64,000 nt of DNA from JAPPLB01 sp965206655 (GCA_965206655.1 CBDBKC010000038.1:620001-684000), one strand, 5' to 3'. Shown: positions 9,436-18,610, numbered from the stretch's first letter. Numbers and translations are program-made. The notes: a model not told the origin generated them from the letters alone.

Positions 9436-9930
9436 ATGAATCCAACAAGACGACAATTCGCGCTCGGCGCCGGAGCGGCGCTTTTCCTCGGGGGGGCTGC
9501 AAGGGCCGAGAAAGACAGGAGGTTCGAAGTGACACGCACCGATGAGGAATGGCGACAACTGCTGACACCGGAACAGTACAATGTGCTGCGCAAGGAAGGA
9601 ACCGAACGAGCCGGAACCAGCTCTCTCAACCACGAAAAGCGCAGCGGGGCCTTCCATTGCGCGGCGTGCGACTTGCCTCTGTACTCATCCGAGACGAAGT
9701 ATGAGAGCGGAACGGGATGGCCAAGTTTCTACCGGCCGCTCGAAAACGCGATCGGCACGACCGAGGACCGCGCCTGGTTCATGACGCGTACGGAGGTACA
9801 TTGCCGCCGCTGCGGCAGTCATCTGGGTCATGTGTTCAACGACGGCCCGCGCCCGACAGGCCTGCGATACTGCATGAACGGCGTAGCGATGAAGTTCGAA
9901 CCCGCCGACGGCGAATCGGCCGGCAAATAG
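9436..9930 (+). CDS. msrB: Peptide-methionine (R)-S-oxide reductase, Tat-exported
   Basis: Reduces methionine-R-sulfoxide in oxidised proteins, here predicted in the periplasm. ATG 9436 is preferred over 9406 because GGGAGG lies a few bases upstream and the protein then starts with a Tat-like signal (NPTRRQFALGAG). The core shows two zinc CxxC pairs (CAAC and CRRC), the GTGWPSF substrate loop, and the catalytic Cys in LRYCMNG. The length of about 164 residues suits an MsrB plus signal. msrA follows after 30 bp, so exported MsrB and MsrA form one repair operon. Confidence 0.94.
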   Translation: MNPTRRQFALGAGAALFLGGAARAEKDRRFEVTRTDEEWRQLLTPEQYNVLRKEGTERAGTSSLNHEKRSGAFHCAACDLPLYSSETKYESGTGWPSFYRPLENAIGTTEDRAWFMTRTEVHCRRCGSHLGHVFNDGPRPTGLRYCMNGVAMKFEPADGESAGK

Positions 9931-9960
9931 CTACCGACTGACTCCGGGAGACATCCGACA

Positions 9961-10575
9961 ATGCGTTCCTTCAGCCTACTTGCCACGCTCGCAATCATCA
10001 CAGCCCTGGCGGCGTCCGCCCCGGCTGCTCCGAATCAGGGAAACACGGCGACCGCCATTTTCGCCGGCGGCTGCTTTTGGTGCATGGAGCCGCCTTTCGA
10101 CAAACTCGACGGCGTGATCTCGACGACGTCAGGCTATACCGGGGGCACGAAAGTGGATCCTTCTTACAACCAGGTTTCATCGGGATCAACGAAACACAGG
10201 GAAGCGGTGCAAATCGTGTACGACCCGAAACGGGTCAGCTACGAAAAACTGCTCGAAGTTTTCTGGCGCAACATCGACCCGCTCGACGGACGCGGGCAGT
10301 TTTGCGACAAGGGCCGGCACTACACATCGGCGATCTTCGCGCTGGACGACGCACAACGAGTCGCGGCGGAAGAATCGAAAGCAGCCATTGAATCGGGCGG
10401 CAAGCTGAATGGGAAGATCCGCACGGAAATCCTGACGGCGGGCCCCTTCTACCCGGCCGAAGATTACCACCAGGACTACTACAAGAAGAACCCGGTACGG
10501 TATAAATACTACCGCTGGGGCTGCGGCCGCGACGCTCGGTTGCAGAAGTTGTGGGGCGCGGCGGCTGAGCATTAG
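9961..10575 (+). CDS. msrA: Peptide-methionine (S)-S-oxide reductase, secreted
   Basis: 204 residues. It reduces the S-epimer of methionine sulfoxide, complementing the upstream MsrB. An N-terminal Sec signal (MRSFSLLATL..., cleavage likely after ASAPA) precedes the catalytic GCFWC motif at residues 37-41, followed by conserved YxGG and GxTxHxE-type segments (GYTGGT, SGSTKHREAVQI) and the YHQDY region. The intact active-site Cys and family-typical length support function. The next gene starts 51 bp downstream on the same strand. Confidence 0.95.
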   Translation: MRSFSLLATLAIITALAASAPAAPNQGNTATAIFAGGCFWCMEPPFDKLDGVISTTSGYTGGTKVDPSYNQVSSGSTKHREAVQIVYDPKRVSYEKLLEVFWRNIDPLDGRGQFCDKGRHYTSAIFALDDAQRVAAEESKAAIESGGKLNGKIRTEILTAGPFYPAEDYHQDYYKKNPVRYKYYRWGCGRDARLQKLWGAAAEH

Positions 10576-10626
10576 TCCACGTTCGCTGCCCGATGGTCGA
10601 ACGATCATCCTATAATCCGGGGCGTC

Positions 10627-11823
10627 ATGTTTGACACGACCCGGAAGATCATTCCCCTTTACCTGAACGTCGTCATCGCGTGCTTTCCCTTCTCGGCGCG
10701 GTCGTCGGCCCAGTCGAGTGCATCCGTTGCGGAAGGTGAGTTCCACGGCCGGCCGGCATTAGTGCTGGCGAACGACACCATTGAACTGAAGGTGCTGCCG
10801 CATGGCGGGGCGATGGTCAGTCTCGTGTTGCGCGATGACTCCGAGAAGATCAGTCCGCTTTGGGATTCCTTCGCCGCGGATGAGGAAGCAGGACAGCCCG
10901 TTCGTGCCGGCGGTTCGGTGGGGCATTTCGTTTGCGTGGACGGCTTCGGAGCGCCATCACCCGACGAGCGGAAGGCAGGCTTATCGGGGCACGGGGAGGC
11001 GCACAGTTTACCCTGGGTAACCCGGTCGGCGGCCAAACAGGGGAAAGCAACGAAACTGACGATGGCGGTGCAGCTACCGCGTGTACGGGAGGTTTTCACG
11101 CGGGCATTCGAAATGGTCGATGGCGAGAACGTGGTCTATGTTCGCAGCACACTTGAGAATCTGCTCGCCTTTGATCGGCCGGTCTGTTGGACAGAGCACG
11201 CGACGATCGGCACTCCGTTCCTGGAAAGAGGGGTTACCGTGGTCGACCTTTCGCAGAACCGTGCCTTGGCTCGCCCCTATGATGGAGCCGCGCTTCGGCG
11301 AGGGCGGCCTCGCCGGTTGAAGCCGGATGAAGAATTCGAATGGCCGATGGCGCCGGGAGTTGGCGGCGAAAAAGTTGATCTGCGGGCGTCACCGTCGAAA
11401 ACGAATTCGCTTGATCTCACCGGGCATCTGATGACGGGTTCTCGATACGCGTTCGCGACAGCGCTGCATCCGGGGAAGAAGCTCCTCCTCGGCTACGTGT
11501 TTAAGCCCTCGGAATCGCCGTGGCTTCAGAATTGGGAGTCATATCCGCCGTCAGGGATGATGGCCCGCGGGCTGGAGTTCGGGACGCAGGCCTTTGGATT
11601 GCCGCGCCGGACCGTAGTGACCACGAATCGCCTGTTCGGTGAAGTCCTGTAGCGCTGGCTGCCGGTGCGCTCCACGATCGAATCGACTTTTCTCATGTTC
11701 TGGACACGAACGCCGGCAGGATTCGAGGGCGTGAGCAAGATTGACTTGGCAGGTGGGGAGCTGCGAATTCGGGATGATCGCTCGGGCAAGGTGATACGGC
11801 TGCAGGCTTCGCGCGGTTTGTAA
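10627..11823 (+). pseudogene. Mutarotase-like exported protein with an in-frame amber codon
   Basis: The frame runs 341 codons from ATG 10627, hits TAG at 11650-11652, then continues open for 56 codons to TAA at 11821-11823. The continuation (RWLPVRSTIESTFLMFWTR...) matches the C-terminus of the paralogue at 17408-18595, which has TAT/TAC-type Tyr at the amber position (FLYRWLPARSEIETTFLMFW). The protein has a signal peptide and a galactose-mutarotase-like beta-sandwich appearance (WTEHATIGTPFLERG). The function is unknown. Either the C-terminal strand is lost or the stop is suppressed. It may be cotranscribed with msrBA. Confidence 0.8.
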
Positions 11824-11897
11824 AACCACGGAGGTCAAGGCAGCCAGCACAACGAGGTCCTGCTTGTGATGCCTGTGCTGGTGGACGGCGGGGTGCG

Positions 11898-12298
11898 GAG
11901 AGCTTCGAGCACCTGACTCAGGTGTGGGAGTTGTTTCTGTTCGGCGGGACGCGTCCGGCTGAGTTTCAGACCGGAGTGCGGCTCGTGGTCGACGGTACGC
12001 TCGCGATTGCGAGTGACATCGCGCCACTGACGCAACTCAACCGCGAGGCTTCGGTGGATGCGGTGCGCGCGGAGGTCAAGACGGCGCCTACTGGTGACGA
12101 CATCGATCTTGAGATCTACGTCAATGCGGTGCTTTGGATGAGCTTGACGATTCCGGCGGGTTCGACTTCCGTGACGGCGAACGCCGGGCAGATTGCGGGC
12201 GCGGCGGCGATTGGTGCGAATCAGAACATCCGGCTGGATGTTACGAGTGTGGGGACTAGGGTGCCGGGGCGGATTTGGTGGTGTCGGTGTACCTGTGA
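11898..12298 (+). pseudogene. Fragment of a small beta-rich (tail-like?) protein, frameshifted
   Basis: The reading frame around GTG 11922 encodes VRLVVDGTLAIASD, EVKTAPTGDDIDLEIYVN and LTIPAGSTSVTANAG, then VTSVGTRVPG. After that the frame is off by one: restoring one base near 12270 would give ADLVVSVYL and a TGA at 12296-12298, a sensible domain end. I associate this domain style with phage-tail-like or hypothetical proteins common in Acidobacteria, but cannot confirm it. No convincing start or RBS is present, so this is treated as a relic. Confidence 0.5.
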
Positions 12299-12617
12299 GA
12301 CTGTACTCGAACCTGAACAGAAAAGCTGTGTAAAGTCTTTAGTTGCAGCGGGTTAATCTGGTATTTCTCTTTGTACTGAAAGTTCTGTCTGTTAAGAATT
12401 CAGAACACTTTGAGGTTTTTTTGAAGGGGTATTCGCCGCCAGTTGTGGGATTGTGTTCATACTCTGCTGTACAAGTCCCGCTAGCGCAAGCAAAAACATT
12501 GCCAACCCGAAGAGCAGTTCAGGGGCTGTCACTTTGCATCTAGGATATCACAACAGTAACATCGCTAACCCGAGTAGTGGTTCAGAGAGAGGGATTTCGT
12601 CAAGGATAGTACGCGGA
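12299..12617. other. Gene-free AT-richer stretch with imperfect direct repeats
   Basis: No supported gene. It contains two imperfect 28-bp direct copies (12495-12522 and 12558-12585, both with AACAT-GC-AACCCGA and ending GTTCAG, about 22 of 28 identical, offset 63). Base composition is lower in GC than the surroundings, consistent with an acquired island. Confidence 0.5.
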
Positions 12618-13238
12618 TCAAGGCCTCTTCCCACTTGATCTTGAGACCAAGACGGGGGTGTTTTCCTGTGCGCAAAGAAGAAGGGCGACGTCGTAGAAGT
12701 TATCTAACTCGAATGATGGGTCCACCGCGTATATACGAGTAGGCCGTGTCTCGTCTTTCAAACGAAGCAAGAATAGAGATCCGGTTTCGCACTCTATGTT
12801 TCTGAGAGGTGCCGCCCCTTCCGTTCTCGGTGCATCTACCGTATAGCAGCCAGACTTCGTAATTCGAACCGCCTCGTTCTCCACCATCAAGTCTTGCGGT
12901 GACACGCAGTCTAGGAGACCCCGCTCAGTGCGCTCATCGAGTTCTGCGATCTTTGCGTCAAGTCTTCCGATGGCTTGGTCTTGGAGCTCTGCAATCTGCT
13001 CTTGGGTTTGGCTCACAATCTTGAACCCAAAGCCTTCGATAGACTCGACGATCTCTGAGCTGAAGGCGGCAACTCCCAGCGCCGTAACGGCAGCGATAGC
13101 CAAGATTGTGTAGGCCCGATTAGTCTCCTGCGTGATAGGCCGCACGAAAGGCCTGTCCCGCGAATAGATGGACCGTACAGCGCCTGCGATCACGAGCGCA
13201 CAGAGAAAAGCCGCTAATACCCACAGTAAGAAGGTCAT
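12618..13238 (-). CDS. Hypothetical two-helix membrane protein with coiled coil
   Basis: 206 residues, not recognised. Two hydrophobic segments (about residues 3-20 and 44-62) flank a short basic loop. A likely coiled coil (QTQEQIAELQDQAIGRLDAKIAELDERTE) follows, then a C-terminal domain of about 110 residues with four Cys. Topology suggests an inner-membrane protein with a large soluble tail. Codon use and GC are lower than in neighbours. It lies between two frameshifted gene relics, so it may be a passenger on a decayed mobile island. Confidence 0.6.
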   Translation of the reverse strand: MTFLLWVLAAFLCALVIAGAVRSIYSRDRPFVRPITQETNRAYTILAIAAVTALGVAAFSSEIVESIEGFGFKIVSQTQEQIAELQDQAIGRLDAKIAELDERTERGLLDCVSPQDLMVENEAVRITKSGCYTVDAPRTEGAAPLRNIECETGSLFLLRLKDETRPTRIYAVDPSFELDNFYDVALLLCAQENTPVLVSRSSGKRP

Positions 13239-13333
13239 GGTCCGGTGCGTACTACCTGCTTAGCAAGTATCGCACCCTCTGGCGGAATCTTCCTCGTCTC
13301 TCGCACCAAGCCCCAGTCCCAATCTAACACCTG

Positions 13334-13883
13334 ATGGCAACGGAAAATCTCAGGAAGTTTGACCCTAACCGGACGATTCAACTCCGCGGGTTTGACCGGC
13401 ACGGAGCGAACGCGGCGATCCACTCGGCGGCGGCTGGTGGATTCACCTGCCCGGGCGTGTTCCGTTCAGCCGACGACTTTGCCGTCATCTTGCTATGGGA
13501 TGCCGACAACCTGTTCGAACACTACACGTACCGCTATCTACCAGACTTCGACCACGAGGACGTGGTTCTCCGGTTTGACGTGGACTACAACGATCAGCTA
13601 TCAGCCGATCGACTCTCCGAAGTTCCAGATGATCCCCTGGGGCTCGCTGAGCTATATCCTTGAGGATCACTCCTCCGGCACGGTCAGTCTATTCGAGGAA
13701 GGGAATCGCCTCCACAAGAACACGAACCTGACGACGACGCAGGCGAATGTGAAGTTGAGCGGCGGCGACTCCGACGTGGTTTGGACAGAATCGCCCGCTA
13801 ACGGGCTATGTGGCGTCCGGAGTGGTAATTCGGCCGGCAACGATGTCGATCTGCCGAGAGAACGGATGCTCGGGAAAGCGTAG
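13334..13883 (+). pseudogene. Frameshifted relic of a hypothetical (tail-like?) protein
   Basis: Frame 1 from ATG 13334 gives NRTIQLRGFDRHGA, FAVILLWDADNLFEH and YLPDFDHEDVVLRF. Around 13596 the sensible reading moves to the next frame, giving YQPIDSPKFQMIPWGSLSYI and VSLFEEGNRL up to 13883. The two halves read as one continuous protein, so a single indel has broken it. It ends almost at the stop codon of the opposite-strand MinD-like gene, suggesting a recombination junction there. Same style of sequence as the relic at 11898-12298. Confidence 0.6.
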
Positions 13884-13889
13884 AGAGAA

Positions 13890-14591
13890 CTAGCCGCTGC
13901 TGGCGAGCTGGACGACTTCAGAGTTCAGAGGGAATACGCCCGGCACCGGCATTTCGTAGGTTCTTTCCAGGTGTCCGCGCAGCGCCCGTGTTTCCAGATC
14001 AGCGGGCACTTTGTTGACCAGCATCATCATGTCCCGCACTTTAAGTTGCCGTGCCAGCTCGACAGTCACCGCTGTTCCCTGAAAATCTTGATTGTCCGGC
14101 CGGATCACCACGAGCAGTAGATCGCAGACCGCGATCGAAAGCAGAGTCTCATCGTTCACGCCCGGATGCGTATCGATAAAAAGGTAGTCCAGTTTGAGGC
14201 GTTCGATCGCGTCCTGAAAGCCGCTATTCAGCAACGAGACATCGTACCCCTCGTCGACGATGCGTACAATCTCCTTCTGCTTGAGGCTGGCAGGTATCAA
14301 GTGGAAGGGTGGGACCACCTCGGCGGCGCCGCCAGCCTCCTTCTGAATCTTCGGCGCGACGTCGTACGCGGCCTGCTCGATTGGGCACTTGCCCCACAGG
14401 AAGTCATTCAGTGAAAACTTGATCTCGTCTTCGGTGAGTCCGAAGATGATGTGGATGCCGGGCGACTGGATATCCGTGTCGATGACACCGACGCGGCGCC
14501 CGGTTCGCGCCACGGCTACGGCCAGGTTCGCTGTGAGATTCGATTTGCCGGTTCCTCCCCGAAACGAATGAACCGAGATGATTTTGCTCAT
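13890..14591 (-). CDS. MinD/ParA-like ATPase, C-terminally short
   Basis: 233 residues from ATG 14591 (GGAGAAGGGA just upstream). Deviant Walker A FRGGTGKSN near residues 10-18, a D-T-D-x-Q-S-P switch segment (VIDTDIQSPG) and the IDTHPG Walker B-type loop are all present, so nucleotide binding looks intact. Such ATPases position cell components. The protein stops right after EVVQLASSG, where relatives continue with about 20-30 further residues including a membrane or partner tail. The stop lies 6 bp from a pseudogene end, so the tail may have been lost by rearrangement. The FHA gene lies upstream, 81 bp away. Confidence 0.8.
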   Translation of the reverse strand: MSKIISVHSFRGGTGKSNLTANLAVAVARTGRRVGVIDTDIQSPGIHIIFGLTEDEIKFSLNDFLWGKCPIEQAAYDVAPKIQKEAGGAAEVVPPFHLIPASLKQKEIVRIVDEGYDVSLLNSGFQDAIERLKLDYLFIDTHPGVNDETLLSIAVCDLLLVVIRPDNQDFQGTAVTVELARQLKVRDMMMLVNKVPADLETRALRGHLERTYEMPVPGVFPLNSEVVQLASSG

Positions 14592-14672
14592 GCTTCCCTT
14601 CTCCATGAGGACAAGTGATCTAACTACGAAACTCTAACACTCCCTCTGGAGCGCAGGCTGAGCCCGCCTGGG

Positions 14673-15197
14673 CTAGAACTTCGTTGGAGTCTTGGACGGC
14701 GACTTCTTCTTTCGAAGCTCGCCGGCAAGATCCTGCACGCGCCGAAACGCGGGGGAGTCGGCGATGTCCTGGGCTTCCTGCTCAGCCCGGCCCCGGTCTA
14801 ACCGCAGCATCTCGCTGATGGCCGTACCGCGGATGATCGTTGTTTCGTCGTCCGATGCCGGTTGCGCCAGTAGAAAGCGCAGCTTCGGGCCTGTCGGACC
14901 CAACTGGAGGATCACCCCGTTTTCGAGCTTCGCTTCCTCCACGGGCTCATCCGAGATGAGCGTCCCATGCCGCCCCGTGGACACGAGTGCCCAGGCGTTC
15001 TCCCGAAAATGGATCTCGGCGTGATAGCGGGAGACCTGAGGATCTCCGAGCGCAATGTCGTTGTCATCAGAGCGGCCGATGCGGATCATCGCCCGATCGT
15101 CAAATTGCCACGTTTGAATCGCGTGGCCGCGTACCGGATCCAGCAGTTGCAGAATGAGCTTCCGGCCGGCCGATGATTGCTGAGTACCTTGACTCAT
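14673..15197 (-). CDS. FHA domain protein
   Basis: 174 residues from ATG 15197 (MSQGTQQSS...). The forkhead-associated domain occupies about residues 15-110 with the signature IRIGRSDDNDI, the conserved SRYHAEI and a later GTLISD turn; this fold binds phosphothreonine peptides. The C-terminal third is charged, likely helical, and ends in a Lys-rich tail. It lies directly upstream of the MinD-like ATPase on the same strand, suggesting a Ser/Thr-kinase-regulated positioning module, although no kinase is in the window. Confidence 0.85.
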   Translation of the reverse strand: MSQGTQQSSAGRKLILQLLDPVRGHAIQTWQFDDRAMIRIGRSDDNDIALGDPQVSRYHAEIHFRENAWALVSTGRHGTLISDEPVEEAKLENGVILQLGPTGPKLRFLLAQPASDDETTIIRGTAISEMLRLDRGRAEQEAQDIADSPAFRRVQDLAGELRKKKSPSKTPTKF

Positions 15198-15381
15198 AGC
15201 ATTGCTCGTCAGACTGTTCCCGCCAAGTTTACTCCACGAACTGGCACAACTCAAACGCGCGGGTCATTTTCTTGTCTCGGCCTCTCTGTTTGTCTCCCTC
15301 GCGTGGCGGGTTTGACCCCACCTGTGCCGGAGCTCGGTCGACGCGGGTACTGCGAACAGAAGTTCGCCCTGGAGGCCTAGC

Positions 15382-16409
15382 TGTGATCTTTCAATAGGTT
15401 GTTCATTCGGTCCCGGACCAAGGAAGCTGGAGTTATCCCACAACAGCAACCTTGGAGAGACCGAATGAACATCCATCAGAATGCACGATTGACACCGAAA
15501 GGTCGAGCCCTGTTGGTTCGCCGCGTCCTCGGTGGGGAGAACGCACAGGCCGCCGCGGCGGCCTGTGGCGTCTCAGAGCGAACCGTACGCAAATGGCTCG
15601 CGCGGTTTCGGGCTGAGGGTCAGGCCGGTCTCGTCGACCGCTCCTGACGCCCCCTTCGCAGCCCGCGCCGCACTGCTGCGCCCAGCGCGGCCCGTGTCGT
15701 TGCTCTGCGCCGACAACGTTGGGCCGGCTACCGCATTGCCACTCGTGTCGGAGTCTCTCAGGCCACCGTCAGCCGCATTTTGCGCCGCGCGCCGGCCTCA
15801 ACCGCATCCGCGATCTCGAACCCGCCCCGCCCGTGCGCCGCTACGAACACCCCGCACCCGGCGATCTGTTACATCTCGATATCAAGAAGCTCGGCCGCTT
15901 CCAGCGCGCCGGTCATCGCGTCACCTCCGACAAATCCCACCGCTGCCGCGGCGCCGGCTGGGAATTCGTGCACGTCGCCATCGACGACCACTCCCGTGTG
16001 GCTTTCTCCCAGATCCTCTCCGATGAGCGGAGCGACTCCGCCGTAGCTTTCCTCAATGCTGCCGTCGGTTACTATCGCTCGCTCGGCGTCCGCATCCGCC
16101 GCCTGCTCACTGACAACGGCTCTTGTTACCGCTCCCGGCTCTTCCGCGATGCTTGCCGTCGTCTCGGTATTCGTCATCGCTTCACACGGCCTTACACGCC
16201 GCGCACCAACGGCAAAGCCGAACGCTTCATCCAGACCGCTCTGAGAGAATGGGCTTACGCTCGCTCCTACTGCTCATCCCAGCAGCGCGCTGCTCATCTG
16301 TTACCCTGGCTGCACGACTACAACTGGCATCGCCCTCACGCCGCTCTCCGCTACCGTCCGCCCTTCTCCAGACTCATGCTTCCTATGAACAACCTGTTGA
16401 CACTCCACA
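15382..16409 (+). mobile_element. IS481-family element, copy A (defective)
   Basis: Ends TGTGATCTTTCAATAGG... and ...CCTGTTGACACTCCACA form imperfect inverted repeats of 25 bp that share AGGTTGTTCAT. A perfect 6-bp target duplication CCTAGC flanks it (15376-15381 and 16410-16415). This fits the NCTAGN target known for Bordetella IS481. It is 1,028 bp, 2 bp longer than copies B and C because of a frameshifting insertion. It lies next to the galU stop codon. Confidence 0.92.
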
Positions 16410-16414
16410 CCTAG
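15465..16414 (+). pseudogene. IS481 transposase, copy A, inactivated
   Basis: Compared with copy B, codon TCA is changed to TGA at 15645-15647 after RFRAEGQAGLVDRS. A 2-bp GC insertion (near 15783-15792, GCCGCGCGCC versus GCCGCGCC) shifts the frame again. The 3' part still encodes the DDE core (LLHLDIKKL, RRLLTDNGSCY, NGKAERFIQTALREW). No functional protein is expected. The TAG ending the frame (16412-16414) belongs to the target duplication, not to the element. Confidence 0.9.
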
Positions 16415-17292
16415 CCGCGCTCCAGCATCGCCTCCAACCGTTTTCGCAATTGGGGGCCATGCTGCGGATCCGCGAGCGCGAACTCGACGAACGTCTCGAA
16501 GTAGCTCTGATAGTTTCCGATGTCGTAACGATGCTCGCCCGGCGCAAGCTTCACGCCCATCACGCGCCGCCCGGTCTCGCAGAGCATCCGTATGGCTTCG
16601 GTCAACTGGATCTCGCCGCGCTTGTCGGGCTTGACCCGGCGGATCATGTCGAAGATCACGGGGGCGAAAACGTAACGGCCAACGATGGCCAGATTGCTGG
16701 GTGCTTCGGCGGGTTGCGGTTTCTCGACGAGGTCGCCGATTGCGAAAACGTCCCCTTCCGTCTCGGGTTTGACGATGCCGTAGAACGACACTTGGGCATC
16801 CGACACCGGCTCGACCGCAATCACCGCCGCGGCCTGATGCTGCTCGTAGACTTCGCTCATGCGAGCGCAAATCCGCGACTGCCCTTGGAGTCCGATGATT
16901 GAGTCACCCAATGCGACTGTAAACGGATCGTGCCCGACGAACGGTTCGCCGCAGAGAATCGCATCTCCCAAACCCCGCTGAACACTCTGCCGCGTATACA
17001 GAAAATGCGTCTTGAGCTTTTCGAAGTCCAACTCGCCGATCAAGTCCTCTTTGGCGGAGGAATTGAGGGACGCGATGAGATTCGGGTCATGATCGAAATG
17101 GTTCTCGATCGACGCCTTACCGCGGCCGGTGACGAACAGGATTTCCTGTACACCCGACCCGGCTAACTCCTCGACGACGTACTGCACGATCGGCTTCTTC
17201 GCCACGGGCAGCATTTCCTTTGGCTGCGATTTCGTCGCCGGCAACAGGCGCGTTCCCAGGCCCGCTACGGGTACTACTGCGTTCTTGATCAA
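16411..17292 (-). CDS. galU: UTP--glucose-1-phosphate uridylyltransferase
   Basis: 293 residues. It makes UDP-glucose from UTP and glucose-1-phosphate for polysaccharide and envelope synthesis. The N-terminal nucleotide loop is AGLGTRLLPATKSQPKEM, followed by QYVVEELAGSG and the EKPQPAEAPSN segment. Length and motifs are standard. Its TAG stop (16411-16413) lies within the CTAG duplicated by IS481 copy A, so the insertion left the coding sequence intact. It could feed UDP-glucose to the glycosyltransferase at the left end. Confidence 0.93.
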   Translation of the reverse strand: MIKNAVVPVAGLGTRLLPATKSQPKEMLPVAKKPIVQYVVEELAGSGVQEILFVTGRGKASIENHFDHDPNLIASLNSSAKEDLIGELDFEKLKTHFLYTRQSVQRGLGDAILCGEPFVGHDPFTVALGDSIIGLQGQSRICARMSEVYEQHQAAAVIAVEPVSDAQVSFYGIVKPETEGDVFAIGDLVEKPQPAEAPSNLAIVGRYVFAPVIFDMIRRVKPDKRGEIQLTEAIRMLCETGRRVMGVKLAPGEHRYDIGNYQSYFETFVEFALADPQHGPQLRKRLEAMLERG

Positions 17293-17407
17293 CTCTTCAT
17301 CTCCTCAGGGAGCTCTCTTGCCACGATATCAAGTCAGACGAGATGGACCTTCTCTGAACCCGGATCAGACGAGCGCGAAATCGGCCGGCAACCACCACCG
17401 GCCAGAG

Positions 17408-18595
17408 TCACAGGCCTCGCGAAGCGGACAAGGTCATTGATTTGCCCGAACCGGCATCCTGAATGCGAATCTTGCCGCCCTTCAGTTCAACCTCACTTAC
17501 GCCCTGAAATCCTTCCGGCGTCCGTGTCCAGAACATCAGGAAAGTTGTTTCAATCTCCGAACGGGCAGGCAACCAGCGATAGAGAAATTCGCCGAATAGC
17601 TTGCTATCGGTAATTACCGTCCGCCGTGAAAGGTCAAAGGCCTGCGTGCCGAATTCGAGGCCCCGGGCCATCACCCCTTGCGGTGGGTAGTGCTCCCAGG
17701 TTTGCAGCCACGGTGACTCCGCTGTCTTGAAGACATATCCGAGCAACAGGCGTTTTTCCGGATGGAGGGCTGTCACGAATGCATGCTCACGTCCCGTCAT
17801 CAGGTGTGTCGTGTGATCGAGCGAATCCGAAGGTTTCGGCGCCGCCCGAAGATCGGCCTTGCCGCCTCCGCGTGTCGGCGCCATCGGCCACTCGAACTCG
17901 ACTCCCGACGGCAGACGATGTGAGCGGGGCCGCTCTCCCTCGTGCGGACGCGTCATGGCGCGGTTCTTCGACATGTCAACCACCGTCACGCCGCGCTCGA
18001 GAAAGGGCGAGCCGATCGTTGCGTGTTCGGCCCAGCAGATCGGCCGGTCGAACGCCAGCAGGTTCTTTAGGCTGCTGCGGACGGACACAACGTTCTCGCC
18101 ATCTACTAGTTCGATCGTCCGAGTCAAAACTTCATGGACGCGGGGAAGTTGGACTGCCTGGGTCAAGCGAGTTACCTTTCCCGTCTTGGAGGAAGCCTGC
18201 GTCACCCAGGGAAGCGTGTGGGCCTCGCCATGGCCGGGCAGCCCTGCCTTTCGTTCTTCGCCTGATACGGGGCCGAATCCATCGACACAGACAAAGTGTC
18301 CCGCCGATCCGCCCTGCCGAACGGGCTTGCCCGCCTCAATATCGGCGCGGAACGAATCCCACATCGGATTCATCTTTTCGGCGTCGTCCTTGAGAGTCAG
18401 GCTCACCATCGCCCCGCCGAACGGCAGTATCTTCAACTCGATCTTGTCGTTCGCCACGACCAAGGCCGGCTGCCCGTGAAACTCGCCATCCTGAGCACCG
18501 TCGGGGGGAGCCGCCCACGACACAGCCGCCACGGCCGCTCCAAGCACTAGCACGAAGAAGGAACGAAGTACAACGGATCCGCTGGGATTTGACAT
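17408..18595 (-). CDS. Exported mutarotase-like protein (intact paralogue)
   Basis: 395 residues from ATG 18595; the frame is open further upstream, but that extension is non-homologous and the signal peptide (SFFVLVLGAAVAAVSWA) fits this start. It is a full-length paralogue of the amber-interrupted gene at 10627-11823. Shared blocks include IELKILPFGGAMVSL, GGSAGHFVCVDGFG, WAEHATIGSPFLERGVTV and LMTGREHAFVTALHP. It looks like a galactose-mutarotase-fold carbohydrate-binding or epimerase-like protein in the periplasm. No catalytic pair is assigned and the function is unknown. Confidence 0.75.
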   Translation of the reverse strand: MSNPSGSVVLRSFFVLVLGAAVAAVSWAAPPDGAQDGEFHGQPALVVANDKIELKILPFGGAMVSLTLKDDAEKMNPMWDSFRADIEAGKPVRQGGSAGHFVCVDGFGPVSGEERKAGLPGHGEAHTLPWVTQASSKTGKVTRLTQAVQLPRVHEVLTRTIELVDGENVVSVRSSLKNLLAFDRPICWAEHATIGSPFLERGVTVVDMSKNRAMTRPHEGERPRSHRLPSGVEFEWPMAPTRGGGKADLRAAPKPSDSLDHTTHLMTGREHAFVTALHPEKRLLLGYVFKTAESPWLQTWEHYPPQGVMARGLEFGTQAFDLSRRTVITDSKLFGEFLYRWLPARSEIETTFLMFWTRTPEGFQGVSEVELKGGKIRIQDAGSGKSMTLSASRGL

Positions 18596-18604
18596 GACCA
18601 CCAG

Positions 18605-18610
18605 ATTATA
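18605..18610 (-). promoter_or_regulatory. Possible -10 box TATAAT
   Basis: A perfect TATAAT reads toward the mutarotase-like gene and lies 9 nt before its ATG at 18595, which would make a nearly leaderless mRNA. No good -35 hexamer is seen at the usual spacing, so this is weak. Confidence 0.3.
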
